64,000 nt of DNA from Phocaeicola sartorii JCM 17136 = DSM 21941 (GTDB lineage: Bacteria; Bacteroidota; Bacteroidia; Bacteroidales; Bacteroidaceae): the NCBI RefSeq assembly GCF_000614185.1, contig NZ_BAKM01000015.1, positions 54,333-118,332 of the forward strand. The letters run 5' to 3'. The notes below the pieces were generated by a model. It saw nothing but the letters and a program-made list of their open reading frames with translations, made no database searches and was not told the origin of the DNA. This document shows, piece after piece, positions 10,299-20,852 of the stretch; position 1 is the first letter of the stretch; the number at the start of each line of letters is the position of its first letter. A program made the translations under genes and the position numbers.

Positions 10299-12080
10299 AT
10301 GTATATGATAAAAATAAAAATGGTGCTGGCGCTGTTGGGGGCGTTGCTTGTTGGAACTGTCAGCGCCCAAATTTATATCCCTCCCGTTTTTGGGAAGGAT
10401 AGTCTTGATACCCGTCCGGATGAACTCTCACGCCTTTATATTCCTCCCAAGAGGATAATGTGGGTGAGTCATGATTCTTTGGTTCAGAACAAGGAGGTGT
10501 TGTTGCTCTCTGGTAATGGACAGCCGGAACTGGGGAAAAGGAATATGTGTTCCATGTACACTTGTGGGCGGGATACAGCCTCCATTCTGCTGGACTACGG
10601 GCGTGAACTGCATGGAGGGCTGAAATTGGTGCTGGGGGCGGCCAGGCCTTGGGGAACCCAATTGGTCCGTGTCCGTTTCGGTGAGTCGGTCAGTGAAGCT
10701 TGCAGCGAGCACGATGGCGGCAGACGTAGAAAAGGATATTCCACCAATGACCATGCAATGCGTGATATCACGATGAAGGTTCCCAGTGACGGGCAGATAG
10801 AAATAGGCAATACCGGATTTCGTTTTGTCCGTATTGATTTGCTGGGTTCGGATGCGGTGATTCGCCTGAAGGAGGCTCCTGCCGTCATGCGTTACCGGAA
10901 TATTCCTTATTTGGGTTCTTTCCGTTGCAGTGATCCGCGGCTGAATGATATCTGGATGACGGGAGCATATACGGTTCATCTGAATATGCAGGAATATCTG
11001 TGGGATGGCATCAAGCGGGACCGTGTGGTCTGGTTAGGTGACATGCATCCTGAGGTGTCTACCATCATGGCTGTATTCGGGTATAATGAGGTGGTGGATA
11101 AAAGCATCGATCTGGCGTGTGAGCAGTTTCCGCTACCGCAATGGCTGAACGGGATGAGTGCATATTCCATGTGGTATCTGATTATTCAATATGAATGGTA
11201 TATGCATAATGGGAATTTGGATTACCTGCGGAAACATCGTGATTATATTACCGGACTGATAGACTGTATAGATAGCTGTGTGGATGAGGAAGGGAATGAA
11301 AGTCTGGCTAAATCACGTTTTTTGGACTGGCCGTCTACACCCAATGAAGCAGGAGTGGAAGCTGGATATCGCGCCTTGCTTTGTTGGGCGCTGGATGACG
11401 GTGCGAAATTGTGTGACTTGCTTGGCGAAAAAGGACATGCGGCAAAATGCAATGCGATTGCCGGACGGCTTAAAAAACAGATTAAGCAGCCCAACCGTTT
11501 GAAACAGGCGGCTGCTTTAATGGCTGTTGCCGGGCTGATGGAGCCGGAGAGGGCATGTGATGAAATAATTTCGGTCGGAGGGGCAAAGGATTTCTCCACT
11601 TTTTATGGCTATTATATGTTGCAGGCATTGGCAAAGGCCGGCGAATATCAACAGGCGCTGGATATCATCCGTCAGTATTGGGGAGGGATGCTTGACTTGG
11701 GCGCCACTACTTTCTGGGAGGATTTTAATTTGGATTGGAGTCGTAATGCCGCACGGCTGGATGATTTTGTACCTGAGGGGAAGGATGATATTCATGGTGA
11801 TTTCGGAGACTATTGTTATCCGGGATTCAGACATAGTTTCTGTCATGGATGGGCTTCGGGACCTACTCCTTGGATGACACGGCATGTTTTGGGAATCGAG
11901 GTGCTGGATGCCGGTTGCAAAATGATCCGTGTTAATCCTCATTTAGGTGATTTGGAATGGGCGGAAGGTACTTATCCTACTCCCTTAGGGGTGATATATG
12001 TCAAACATGTGAAAAAGGATGGTGGAAATGTTGTTTCTACAGTTAAAGCTCCGGATGGGATTAAAGTAGTATCAAAATAA
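10299..12080 (+). CDS. GH78 alpha-L-rhamnosidase
   Basis: An intact 593-residue secreted enzyme; the signal peptide is residues ~7-24 (ends VSAQ) and an internal ATG at 10305 is an alternative start. A beta-sandwich (residues ~60-200) with YGRELHGGLKL precedes the six-hairpin barrel. The GH78 signature DGIKRDRVVWLGDMHPE (residues ~235-251) holds the general acid and calcium-site carboxylates, and GATTFWEDF carries the other conserved Glu. The C-terminal sandwich begins around HVLGIEVLDAG and contains the RVNPHLGDLEWAEG motif typical of the family. It removes alpha-L-rhamnose from oligosaccharides, probably in the periplasm. It is the second rhamnosidase in the operon and the last gene before the regulator, with no obvious terminator between. 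Confidence 0.92.
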   Translation: MYMIKIKMVLALLGALLVGTVSAQIYIPPVFGKDSLDTRPDELSRLYIPPKRIMWVSHDSLVQNKEVLLLSGNGQPELGKRNMCSMYTCGRDTASILLDYGRELHGGLKLVLGAARPWGTQLVRVRFGESVSEACSEHDGGRRRKGYSTNDHAMRDITMKVPSDGQIEIGNTGFRFVRIDLLGSDAVIRLKEAPAVMRYRNIPYLGSFRCSDPRLNDIWMTGAYTVHLNMQEYLWDGIKRDRVVWLGDMHPEVSTIMAVFGYNEVVDKSIDLACEQFPLPQWLNGMSAYSMWYLIIQYEWYMHNGNLDYLRKHRDYITGLIDCIDSCVDEEGNESLAKSRFLDWPSTPNEAGVEAGYRALLCWALDDGAKLCDLLGEKGHAAKCNAIAGRLKKQIKQPNRLKQAAALMAVAGLMEPERACDEIISVGGAKDFSTFYGYYMLQALAKAGEYQQALDIIRQYWGGMLDLGATTFWEDFNLDWSRNAARLDDFVPEGKDDIHGDFGDYCYPGFRHSFCHGWASGPTPWMTRHVLGIEVLDAGCKMIRVNPHLGDLEWAEGTYPTPLGVIYVKHVKKDGGNVVSTVKAPDGIKVVSK

Positions 12081-12163
12081 TTGGATTTTAATATTCTTCT
12101 TTTTTAAGTCATTCTTAATATACTTAATTAAACCGACAAGTTGCAAGTTCTTGAATTTCTTCC

Positions 12164-12171
12164 TAGCTTTG
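12164..12171 (+). promoter_or_regulatory. Predicted Bacteroides -7 box upstream of the regulator gene
   Basis: TAGCTTTG matches the Bacteroides sigma-ABfr -7 consensus TAnnTTTG and lies 40 bases before the chosen regulator start at 12212. A weak TTG-containing -33 region is seen upstream (TTGC at 12141). The regulator therefore probably has its own promoter. Confidence 0.5.
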
Positions 12172-12211
12172 TATTCGTTTGTTTTTTAACAGGAGTACTT
12201 GCGTGAAGGAT

Positions 12212-14997
12212 ATGAAAAACATAGGAAGGATCGTATTACCAATCATTATTTTGTTATTGACTGTGCGGATAAATGCCGTTCCGGTCAAAGCATTTGATAT
12301 GATAGTAAGAAACCTTCCTAATTCGGAACAGTTGCCGACCAAAGAATTGCTTTGTATCTTCCAGGATTCGGAAGGATATATGTGGTATGGCACTGAAGGG
12401 GGAGGCTTGTGCCGTGATGATGGATATACGGTGAAAGTATTCCGTTCTGATTTCAAGAACCCGGGAGTCTTGGAAAACAACAGTGTGACGTGTATTACTG
12501 AAGACGGTGAAGGGAAAATATGGTTTGGAACGAAGCGTGGCGTCTATATTTTGTCAAAAACAGATTATGAGATAAGAGCGCTTGCTGATGAAACGATAAA
12601 GGGTTGGACTATAACTACAATGACAGCGACGTCTGATGGTACGATCTGGATTTCGACTAACAGACACCTGTTTCGATACAATGCGTTAGGGAAAAGAACT
12701 GGAAAATACATTCTTAAATGGAAAGGACAGGAGAATACCGTCAATTCTATTTATGAGGATAAGAAAAAGAAAGTTTGGGTAACTCAAGCAAAAGGTGGGC
12801 TTTTTTGCTATGATAAGGTAAAGGACTCTTTTATTTCATATCCTTGGCCTTATGATGAGTATCCCACAAGCATGACGGAAGATCATAACACCCCGTATTA
12901 TTGGGTTACTACTTGGGGAAAAGGTATGGTACGTTTTGACCCCAAGGCACAGGGCGTGGACAAAATGTTTAGATTGCAAACAGTGGATAATGCGTCTTCT
13001 GACTCCGGTACCCGAAAGCTTCATCATATCATACAAGATTCTGTTAAGGGATATTTGTGGGTGACTGCCGCCGATAACTTATATGCCTATAAAATAACGG
13101 CCGATGCATCCTTGGATAAGGTAGATCTCTCCCGTTTATTATCAGCTGACAGGAAAATCCTCACAAAGATTCTTTCCGATCAATCCGGAAATTTATGGGT
13201 GACAGGTTATTATCCTTCTTCTTTCATTATTTCTTTTCTACCCAATGAAGTGCTTCCTTTGTCTATGGAAGGGGTAAAGCAAAATCTGGGGGTAATCGCG
13301 TCTCCTATGCAGTTTTCTCAAGAGAAAAATTATTATTGGATCAGGCAAAAGAAATTGGGACTGTATGCTTATGATCCCCAGAGAGAGCGTATATCTGTTG
13401 TTGAGAATGACAGGGAGCTTTCTTTTTTCTTTGAGAGACCATCGGATAGAGAGGGACTCTATATGGTAAGGGATCATTCGGTGATTTTAATTCGGTATAA
13501 GGAGGACCGGCTTTTTGAATCCATCGTATGTATCATACCGATCAAGCAAGGTGAGCGTATCCGTGCTTTGCATGATGACCGTCGTGGGAATCTTTGGATA
13601 GGGACTACTTACCATTTATTCCGGTATAGCTTGGAGGATGGCCGATTAACTACAGTTTGTGATGATGTTAGTTTTATAAATGCTATCGTTTCGTCTAATG
13701 AAGGAGTTGTTTATTTTGCAACTGAAAGTAGAGGGTTGTGGAGAATTTCCGGAGAAAGCCGGTTACAAATAAAGGATACAGGAGAAAATTATTCAGTATT
13801 GACTGTCGCTTCGGACAACAATCTTTGGGTGGGTACTAAACAGGGTAATGTGTATGGTTATTCTCCGGATACGAATGATTTTATTTCCCGGACAAAAGAT
13901 TGTGGATTGACAGGGGATGCTGTTTTGGATATAAAGTCGGATGATGATGGGAATCTTTGGATTCTTACATCACAGCGGGTGATGGTCTATCATCCCGGAA
14001 CACATATCTTTACTATGATGTCTTGTGCTGATTCTTGGATAAATCTGGAAGATTTCCAGTCATTGTATAAAGGTCCTCGGGGAGAAATGAGTGTGGGTGG
14101 ACGAGGTGGTATTGTGACTTTTCCTCACTATAATGAAAAAAAGAGGAGGATACGTGAGCCAATGGTGCGTTTGACATCCGTCGAAATGAATAACACTTCT
14201 GAAATCGGGGTGGATAATCAAAAGAAAATAAGTCTGTCTCCTCATGAAAGAAATGTGGAATTGTTTTTTTCTACTTTTGATTATTTGAATACGAATAAGG
14301 TAAGATATGCTTATCGTTATAAACAAAGAAACGATAATTGGGTGGCCTTGCCGGCAGGGAAAAATAGTATCGGCTTGTCTGATTTGTCAAAGGGGGAATT
14401 TGAACTGGAAGTCCGTGCTACAGATGAAAACGGGCTGTGGAGTAAGAGTACATTGACGGTTATGATCCAGTGTCTGCCTGCTTGGTATGAAACAGGTTGG
14501 GCGTATTTGTTTTATATACTTGTTGTTTTATCGGTTGTTTGGGGATTGGCCGGATGTATATGAAATTACGGAAGCCCATTGTTGCACAGACTGTTCTGCC
14601 ACTGGAACAAAATCCGGAGCAAAGGCATGAGATAGATCCATTGCCGGAAGAAGGAAAAGTAGAAGCGAATTCTATTTCAGCATCTGATGAGCAATTAATA
14701 AAGAAGGCATTGGATATGGTTGAGAAGAACCTTAGTAATCCTGAATATTCCATAGAAGATTTAAGTAGGGATATGTGCATGAGCCGTGCTACTCTTTACC
14801 GTAAGATTACATCTATCACCGGAAGCTCGCCTTCTGATTTTGTGAAGAATGTACGTCTTCGTAAAGCTGCCGAATTATTGAAAGAGGGAGGGCTTACCAT
14901 TGCTGAGATAGCTGATAAGGTTGGTTTTAATACACCTAGTTATTTCACAAAATCATTCAAGAAGCTGTTTGGGGTGTTGCCTACACAATATAAATAA
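12212..14997 (+). pseudogene. Membrane sensor-regulator: two-component propeller + Y_Y_Y + TM + AraC HTH, without kinase; one frameshift
   Basis: The start at 12212 (MKNIGRIVLPII) gives a signal anchor; upstream TTG codons are unlikely. The large periplasmic part is built of propeller repeats with the DxxGxxWxGT pattern (e.g. DGEGKIWFGT, DRRGNLWIGT, SDNNLWVGT), followed by a Y_Y_Y domain (FDYLNTNKVRYAYRY, KGEFELEVRATDENG) and one membrane helix (residues ~757-780). The frame breaks at ~14555 (gccgg-atg, one base missing) and resumes in 14497-14997, which carries an AraC-type double helix-turn-helix (SIEDLSRDMCMSRATLYRKI; IAEIADKVGFNTPSYFTKSFKK). Classical hybrid two-component regulators of these loci have histidine kinase, ATPase and receiver domains between helix and HTH; here only ~65 residues separate them. 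It most likely senses a released oligosaccharide and activates the surrounding operons directly. Confidence 0.85.
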
Positions 14998-15062
14998 GCT
15001 TGTAAGAGGCTCTGTCATCGTATCTTGCAACATTTGTTTCACATCTTGAAACGTGGAAGCGG

Positions 15063-15091
15063 TTTGTATCAAGGTGGATTTTCTACATTTG
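15063..15091 (+). promoter_or_regulatory. Predicted promoter upstream of the second GH2 gene
   Basis: TTTG at 15063-15066 and TACATTTG at 15084-15091 (TAnnTTTG) are spaced 17 bases apart, matching Bacteroides -33/-7 boxes. The -7 box is 16 bases before the GH2 start at 15107. This suggests that the block GH2-GH88-DUF2264 is transcribed separately from the upstream genes. Confidence 0.55.
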
Positions 15092-15106
15092 CTGTTGATA
15101 AATCAA

Positions 15107-18096
15107 ATGAATAATACCATGAACAGACAGAATTTACTTATTTTATTATGTATGCTTTTGCTTTTTCCCGTATCCGGACAGAGCAATAACCGTGAGAAAT
15201 ATAATTTTAACCCCGGGTGGTTGCTCTATATCGGAGATACGCCGGAGGCGGAAAGAGCGGATTTCTCCGATGAAAACTGGAAAAAAATTACTTTGCCCCG
15301 GGCTTTTAATGAAGATGAGGCTTTTAAAGTACATATATGGGGAATGACGGATACTATAGCCTGGTATAGAAAACATTTCAGGCTTCCTAAGACGGCAAAA
15401 GGAAAGAAGGTCTTTATTGAGTTTGAGGGAGTACGGCAGGCGGCGGATTTCTATTTGAACGGCAAGCATATAGGATTGCATGAAAATGGGGTGATGGCGG
15501 TAGGCTTTGATCTGACTCCGTTTCTGAATTTTGGTGGAGAGAATGTGATTGCTCTCCGAACAGACAATGACTGGAGATATAAGGAGCGTTCGACTGGAAG
15601 TTTGTTTCAGTGGAATGACAGAAATTTCAATGCCAATTATGGGGGAGTACCTAAAAATGTATGGTTGCACATTACTGATAAATTATATCAGACCTTGCCT
15701 TTATACAGTAATTTACAGACTACAGGGACTTACATCTATGCATCCGATATAAAGGTAAAGGCCCGTGAGGCGGTTGTCCATGCGGAGTCACAGGTGCGGA
15801 ATGAGTATGGCAAGTCCGTTCATGTGGATTATGAGGTGAGCATTTATGATTATGATGGAAAAAGGGTCAGTACATTTCGGGGACAACCGACGACAGTGCA
15901 GTCTGGAGAAACGGTTGTATTGAAAGCTTCTGCACCGTTAAAAGATCTTCATTTTTGGAGTTGGGGGTACGGTTATTTATATGATGTGAAGACCACCTTG
16001 TTGGTAAATGGTCGTCCGGTGGATGAAGTTGTTACCAGAACGGGTTTCCGCAAGACTCGCTTCGGAGAAGGAAAGGTGTGGCTCAATGACCGCGTGTTGC
16101 AGTTGAAGGGATACGCGCAACGGTCCAGTAATGAATGGCCGGGAGTAGGAATGTCTGTACCGCCTTGGATGAGTGACTACTCTAACGGATTGATGATTGA
16201 GCATAATGCCAATCTTTTTCGGTGGATGCATGTTACTCCTTGGAAACAGGATGTGGAATCTTGTGACCGTGTGGGGGTGATACAGATGTTGCCTGCAGGA
16301 GATGCGGAAAGAGATGCGACCGGCAGACGTTGGGAACAACGGAAAGAACTGATGAGGGATGTCATTATTTATATGCGCAATAATCCAAGTATTTTATTTT
16401 ATGAATCGGGAAATGAATCAATCAGCCGTGAGCACATGATTGAGATGATTGCCATACGGGACCAGTACGATCCGCATGGAGGAAGGGCGATAGGTTCCCG
16501 GGAGATGTTGGATATTCGTGAGGCTGAATATGGTGGTGAAATGCTTTATGTGAATAAAAGTGAACATCATCCTATGATTCAGACTGAATATTGTCGTGAT
16601 GAGGGGCTGCGTAAATATTGGGATGAATACAGTTATCCGTTTCATAAACAGGGAGATGGCCCTTTGCATAAAGGACAGGATGCCGGAGCATATAATCAGA
16701 ATCAGGACAGGCTGACTGTGGAGTTTGTCCGACGTTGGTATGATTTGTGGCGTGAGCGTCCCGGAACAGGTCGGCGTGTCAATTCAGGAGGTGCGAAGAT
16801 TGTGTTTTCCGATACGCAGACTTATGGACGTGGTGCCGAGAATTATCGCCGGAGCGGTGTGGTGGATCCGTTGAGAATCCCTAAGGATGGCTTCTTTGCA
16901 CACAAGGTAATGTGGGACGGATGGGTGGATGTGGAAAACTGTCATACTCATATTATTGGTCATTGGAATTATACTCCGGAGGTGAGAAAACCTGTTTATG
17001 TGGTTTCATCGGGAGAGGCAGTGGAACTATTTGTAAACGGGAAATCCAAAGGTTTCGGCAGACAGGATTATCGGTTCTTGTTTACTTTTGATTCTGTGCA
17101 ATGGGAGAAAGGGATGATTGAAGCCATATCTTACGATGAACAGCATAAAGAGTTGAGCCGTCATTCTCTTCAAACCGTTGGAGAGCCTGAACGGTTAAAA
17201 CTGACCTTGATGCATGGTCCGCAAGGCGTCTTTGCCGACGGCGCTGATATAGCGATGGTGCAGGTGGAAGTGGTGGATGGCAATGGAGAACGATGTCCGT
17301 TAGCCAATCATAAGATAAAATTTGATTTGCAAGGCCCGGCTGAATGGAGAGGAGGAATAGCACAGGCGGCAGATAATTATGTGTTGGCAAAAGAACTTCC
17401 TGTGGAATGTGGTATAACACGAGTGATGATCCGCTCGACAACGCAACCGGGAAATGTGGTGCTGAAGGTGGCTGCAGAGGGGTTGGCTTCAGAAGAAATA
17501 GCTTTCAGTACGCAGCCGGTAGAAGTTAAAAATGGCTTAAGCACTTTTTTCCCCGCCATTGGGTTGCCTAGCCGTTTTGACCGTGGTGAAACGCCGGCCT
17601 CGCCCTCTTATAAAGTGACCAAAGTCGATGTCAGAGTGACTGACGTTACAGCCGGAACCAATCAAGGGGATGCAGGGAAAAGTTTTGATGACAACGAATT
17701 GAGCGAGTGGAAAAATGATGCAGGTTGAACACCGCCTGGATTACATATAAATTGGAAAGGCGTGCGGAAATAGATGATATCTGTATCAAACTGACCGGAT
17801 GGAGGCAGCGTTCTTATCCGCTTGAAGTATATGCCGGAGAACACTTGATCTGGAGTGGGAACACGGAGAAAAGTCTGGGGTATGTTCATTTGATAATTGA
17901 CCGTCCGGTACGTTCTGATGAGATAACCATCCGTTTGAAAGGGGCTACTCAGGATTCCGATGCATTCGGCCAAATCATAGAAGTCGTGGAACCCAAGGCC
18001 GGAGAGCTTGATCTTTTCAAAGCTGAGGGGGGCAAGAAGGTAAACAATGAACTTCGGATAGTTGAGGTGGAATTTTTAGAAACTTTGAATCAATAA
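15107..18096 (+). pseudogene. GH2 glycosidase with C-terminal discoidin-like domain, one frameshift
   Basis: The start at 15107 (MNNTMNRQNLLIL; also ATG at 15119) begins a signal peptide ending VSGQ. The first segment runs to 17728: jelly roll (WYRKHFRLPKT, FYLNGKHIG), Ig-like domain, TIM barrel with acid/base Glu in YESGNESIS and nucleophile Glu in MIQTEYCRD, then Ig-like domains (VELFVNGKSKGF). The second segment 17725-18096 continues as NTAWITYKLERRAEI and forms an F5/8C (discoidin, CBM32-like) domain. The natural join is ELSEWKNDGRLNTAWITY, requiring one extra G at ~17719. The full protein is about 995 residues. The HNWNYTPEVRKPVYVVSSG-like region after the barrel is typical of Bacteroides GH2 proteins acting on plant glycans. 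Substrate is unknown; beta-galactoside or beta-glucuronide are the commonest. Confidence 0.88.
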
Positions 18097-18151
18097 TTTC
18101 AGAAATTAAGGAAATACGTCTATATTTACATCAATTATAAAATATCTTTTT

Positions 18152-19342
18152 ATGAAAAACATATTCATAGGGTTGATAGCTGTTTGGGGGCTTTTTCTCG
18201 TTTCATGTGAAACAAGGGAGCCTATGGCTGAAGTAATAGAAAGAGGGCTGGAGGTTTCCAAACGGCAAGCTGTCTTTTTAGCGAAGGAAGTGGAAAATCA
18301 GGAAGGAAGGCTTCCACGGACTTATGAGGGTGGTGAACTGAAAACATCCGATTACCGGGCATGGATTTCCGGCTTTTTCCCGGGAGTGTTATGGTATTTG
18401 TATGAGAATACGCCTACGGATGAACTGAAAAGATATGCGGAACTATATACAGAACGGGTGGAGCCTGCCAAGGATATGACCACCACCCATGATTTAGGGT
18501 TTATGTTATACTGTAGCTTCGGAAACGGATATCGGTTGACAAAGAATCCTTATTATTTAGAGGTGATGACTATGGGAGCAGAATCTTTGGCAACTCGTTA
18601 TGATGAGCGGGTAAAAGCTATCAAATCGTGGAATTCAAGTGAGAAATGGCAATTTCCCGTCATTATTGACAATATGATGAATCTGGAATTTTTGTCTTAT
18701 CTTGCTAAGACAACGGGGGAAAAACGTTTGATGAATATGGCTGACAGTCATGCACAGACCACTCTTCGACATCATTTCAGAGATGATTATAGTTGTTATC
18801 ATGTAGTTTCATACGATACGCTCTCCGGGCAACCGCATTTTAAAGGTACTCATCAGGGCTATGCCGACCGTTCGGCATGGGCAAGAGGACAGGCATGGGC
18901 ACTGTATGGCTATACCATGATGTACAGGGAGACCGGAAAGGCCGAATATTTGGAACAAGCTCGGAAGGTAGCTTCTTATATAAAGAATCATCCCCATTTG
19001 CCGGACGATAAAATACCTTATTGGGATTTTGATGCACCGGATATTCCTGCCGCTCCCCGGGATGCATCTGCAGCTGCTGTTATGGCATCGGGGCTTATTG
19101 AACTGAGCCAGCTGGATAAAAGTAAGGAAGGAGCGGATTGGCTGGAACTGGCAGAAATGCAGATTCGTTCTTTGTCCTCTCCGGAGTACCTTGCCAAGCC
19201 GGGGACTAACGGAGGTTTTATCTTGAAGCATAGTGTGGGAAATTATAATAAGAATTCGGAAGTAGATGTTCCCCTGTCTTATGCAGATTATTATTATGTC
19301 GAGGCTTTGTTACGTTTAAAAAAACTACAGAATGAGAACTAG
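18152..19342 (+). CDS. GH88 unsaturated uronyl hydrolase, lipoprotein
   Basis: A 396-residue lipoprotein (LFLVSC lipobox, Cys19) with the (alpha/alpha)6 fold of GH88. Recognisable family blocks are MTTTHDLGFM (catalytic Asp in HDLGF), DNMMNLEFL (second Asp), HQGYADRSAWARGQAWALYGY and PYWDFDAPDIPAAPRDASAAA. GH88 (and related GH105) enzymes hydrolyse the 4,5-unsaturated uronic acid left at the non-reducing end of oligosaccharides by polysaccharide lyases; the sequence blocks fit GH88 better than GH105. Its presence implies that a lyase acts on the target glycan, consistent with the PcRGLX-like protein at 28,831. The start at 18152 gives an ideal lipoprotein signal. The gene overlaps the next start by 11 bases. 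Confidence 0.9.
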   Translation: MKNIFIGLIAVWGLFLVSCETREPMAEVIERGLEVSKRQAVFLAKEVENQEGRLPRTYEGGELKTSDYRAWISGFFPGVLWYLYENTPTDELKRYAELYTERVEPAKDMTTTHDLGFMLYCSFGNGYRLTKNPYYLEVMTMGAESLATRYDERVKAIKSWNSSEKWQFPVIIDNMMNLEFLSYLAKTTGEKRLMNMADSHAQTTLRHHFRDDYSCYHVVSYDTLSGQPHFKGTHQGYADRSAWARGQAWALYGYTMMYRETGKAEYLEQARKVASYIKNHPHLPDDKIPYWDFDAPDIPAAPRDASAAAVMASGLIELSQLDKSKEGADWLELAEMQIRSLSSPEYLAKPGTNGGFILKHSVGNYNKNSEVDVPLSYADYYYVEALLRLKKLQNEN

Positions 19343-20561
19343 GAATTGTTTGTTAATCGCTTTTTGTTTTATGATCCTGTGTGGAAAACTATATGCCCAG
19401 CCTACAGGTAGCGAGGACCGTATGTACTGGGTGCAGACTTTAACAAAAATCGCTGATCCTGTGTTGGTCAATCTCAGTCAGGGCACATTGAAAAAGAATA
19501 TGCCATTTGAGTCACTGTCCGATGAACCTTTACGTAGAAGTGTTTCCTATCTGGAAGCGGTAGGAAGAACCGTTTGCGGTATTGCTCCTTGGTTGGAACT
19601 GGGACCGGATGACACTCAGGAAGGAAAGTTAAGAGAAAGGTATATTCAACTGGTGGTTAAAGGACTGAAACAGGCCGTCGATCCGCAATCAGCTGATTAT
19701 TTGATGTTCGATAACCGTCATTCCCAGCCTTTGGTAGATGCGGCTTTTCTTGTACAAGGTTTGTTGAGGGCTCCCGGACAACTTTGGGGAAATCTGGATG
19801 CGGATACTCAAAAAAAACTGGTGTATGAGTTGAAAAGGACGCGTGGCATAAAGCCTAATGAGAGTAATTGGTTGCTTTTCGCTTCGATGGTAGAAGCGGC
19901 CTTGTTGGAATTTACGGGGGAATATGATACTCAGAGATTATATTATGGTGTAAACCGTTTCATTGATGAGTGGTATAAAGGAGATGCCTGGTATGGAGAC
20001 GGGGCAGAATTGCATCTGGATTACTATAACAGTCTGGTCATCCATCCGATGTTGACGGATGTATTGTCTGTCATGAAAAAGCATGGATTGGAACGTGCCG
20101 AGTTCTTGGAACGCCAATTGGTTCGTCAACAACGAATGGCTGCCCAGCTTGAACGGATGATCTCTCCGGAAGCCACTTATCCTGTAGTGGGCCGTTCTAT
20201 TGTGTATCGTTTTGGCGCTTTTCATGCGCTTTCTCATATTGCTTTGTTGGACAAGCTTCCTCAGCCTCTTTCCAAGGGACAGATCCGTTCTGCCCTGACA
20301 GCTGTTATGCAGAGGCAGATATCCATGCCCGGTACTTTTGATGAAAACGGGTGGCTGAAAATTGGCTTTGCAGGAAGCCAGATAAATATGTCCGAACCTT
20401 ATATAAATACAGGGAGTCTGTATTTGTGTACAGCGGCCTTTTTGCCATTGGGACTTCCGGCGAATCATCCTTTCTGGACTGAGCCTTATAGTGAATGGAC
20501 TAACCTGAAGGCATGGAAAGGTGTCGATGTAGGGGCGGATAAGGCTTTGAGAAAAGGGTAG
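19332..20561 (+). CDS. DUF2264 family protein (predicted six-hairpin glycosidase-like)
   Basis: A 409-residue secreted protein with a signal peptide ending KLYAQ. The sequence matches the DUF2264 pattern as I know it: YWVQTLTKIADPVL near the N-terminus, AVGRTVCGIAPWLEL, ESNWLLFASMVEAALL, YGDGAELHLDYYNSLVIHPML, and a C-terminal TGSLYLCTAAFLPLGL. The helical content and DYYNS motif suggest an (alpha/alpha)n barrel; related proteins occur beside rhamnosidases and uronyl hydrolases in pectin and arabinogalactan loci, but I cannot name the reaction. It overlaps the end of the GH88 gene by 11 bases (start inside the last codons), so both are co-translated. It is the last gene before a terminator. 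Confidence 0.75.
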   Translation: MRTRNCLLIAFCFMILCGKLYAQPTGSEDRMYWVQTLTKIADPVLVNLSQGTLKKNMPFESLSDEPLRRSVSYLEAVGRTVCGIAPWLELGPDDTQEGKLRERYIQLVVKGLKQAVDPQSADYLMFDNRHSQPLVDAAFLVQGLLRAPGQLWGNLDADTQKKLVYELKRTRGIKPNESNWLLFASMVEAALLEFTGEYDTQRLYYGVNRFIDEWYKGDAWYGDGAELHLDYYNSLVIHPMLTDVLSVMKKHGLERAEFLERQLVRQQRMAAQLERMISPEATYPVVGRSIVYRFGAFHALSHIALLDKLPQPLSKGQIRSALTAVMQRQISMPGTFDENGWLKIGFAGSQINMSEPYINTGSLYLCTAAFLPLGLPANHPFWTEPYSEWTNLKAWKGVDVGADKALRKG

Positions 20562-20595
20562 GTGTCTATGAAAAGAAAAGTAACTTAACTAACTA

Positions 20596-20641
20596 GCCCA
20601 AGTAAGTCAACTTAAATGCCGAAGTAACTTAACTTACTTGG
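20596..20641 (+). repeat. Short AAGTAACTTAACT repeat cluster with inverted repeat
   Basis: Between DUF2264 and its terminator lies a low-complexity stretch with AAGTAACTTAACT at ~20577 and again at ~20622. The arms CCAAGTAAGT (20598-20607 approximately) and ACTTACTTGG can pair. It may be a secondary hairpin of the 3' UTR or a protein-binding site; nothing further can be said. Confidence 0.4.
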
Positions 20642-20689
20642 CCTATGAAGATAGCTTACTTTTCATTGGCTGGTTTGCCTGATTTTAAA

Positions 20690-20732
20690 GAGCATGGAGA
20701 TTTTCCATATTAAAGGAAATCTCCATGCTTTA
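20690..20732 (+). terminator. Strong hairpin terminator ending the GH2-GH88-DUF2264 unit
   Basis: GCATGGAGATTTTCC (20692-20706) pairs with GGAAATCTCCATGC (20715-20728), 14 bp with a single bulged T and an 8-base loop, followed by TTTATGTTT. It separates the first regulator-linked block from the third GH2 gene. Confidence 0.8.
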
Positions 20733-20755
20733 TGTTTGTATGTCAATAGAATAGC

Positions 20756-20788
20756 TATTGTGTAATATGGAATCCCCCTCTACTTTTG
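20756..20788 (+). promoter_or_regulatory. Predicted promoter of the third GH2 gene
   Basis: TACTTTTG at 20781-20788 matches TAnnTTTG and an ATTG -33-like box lies about 20 bases upstream. The start codon at 20853 is 64 bases downstream, leaving an ordinary AT-rich leader. Confidence 0.55.
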
Positions 20789-20852
20789 CATGGAATAAAT
20801 TGCGGAACTTTAATTGGCAGATCATAAACAAAACACTAAAATATTATACTTT

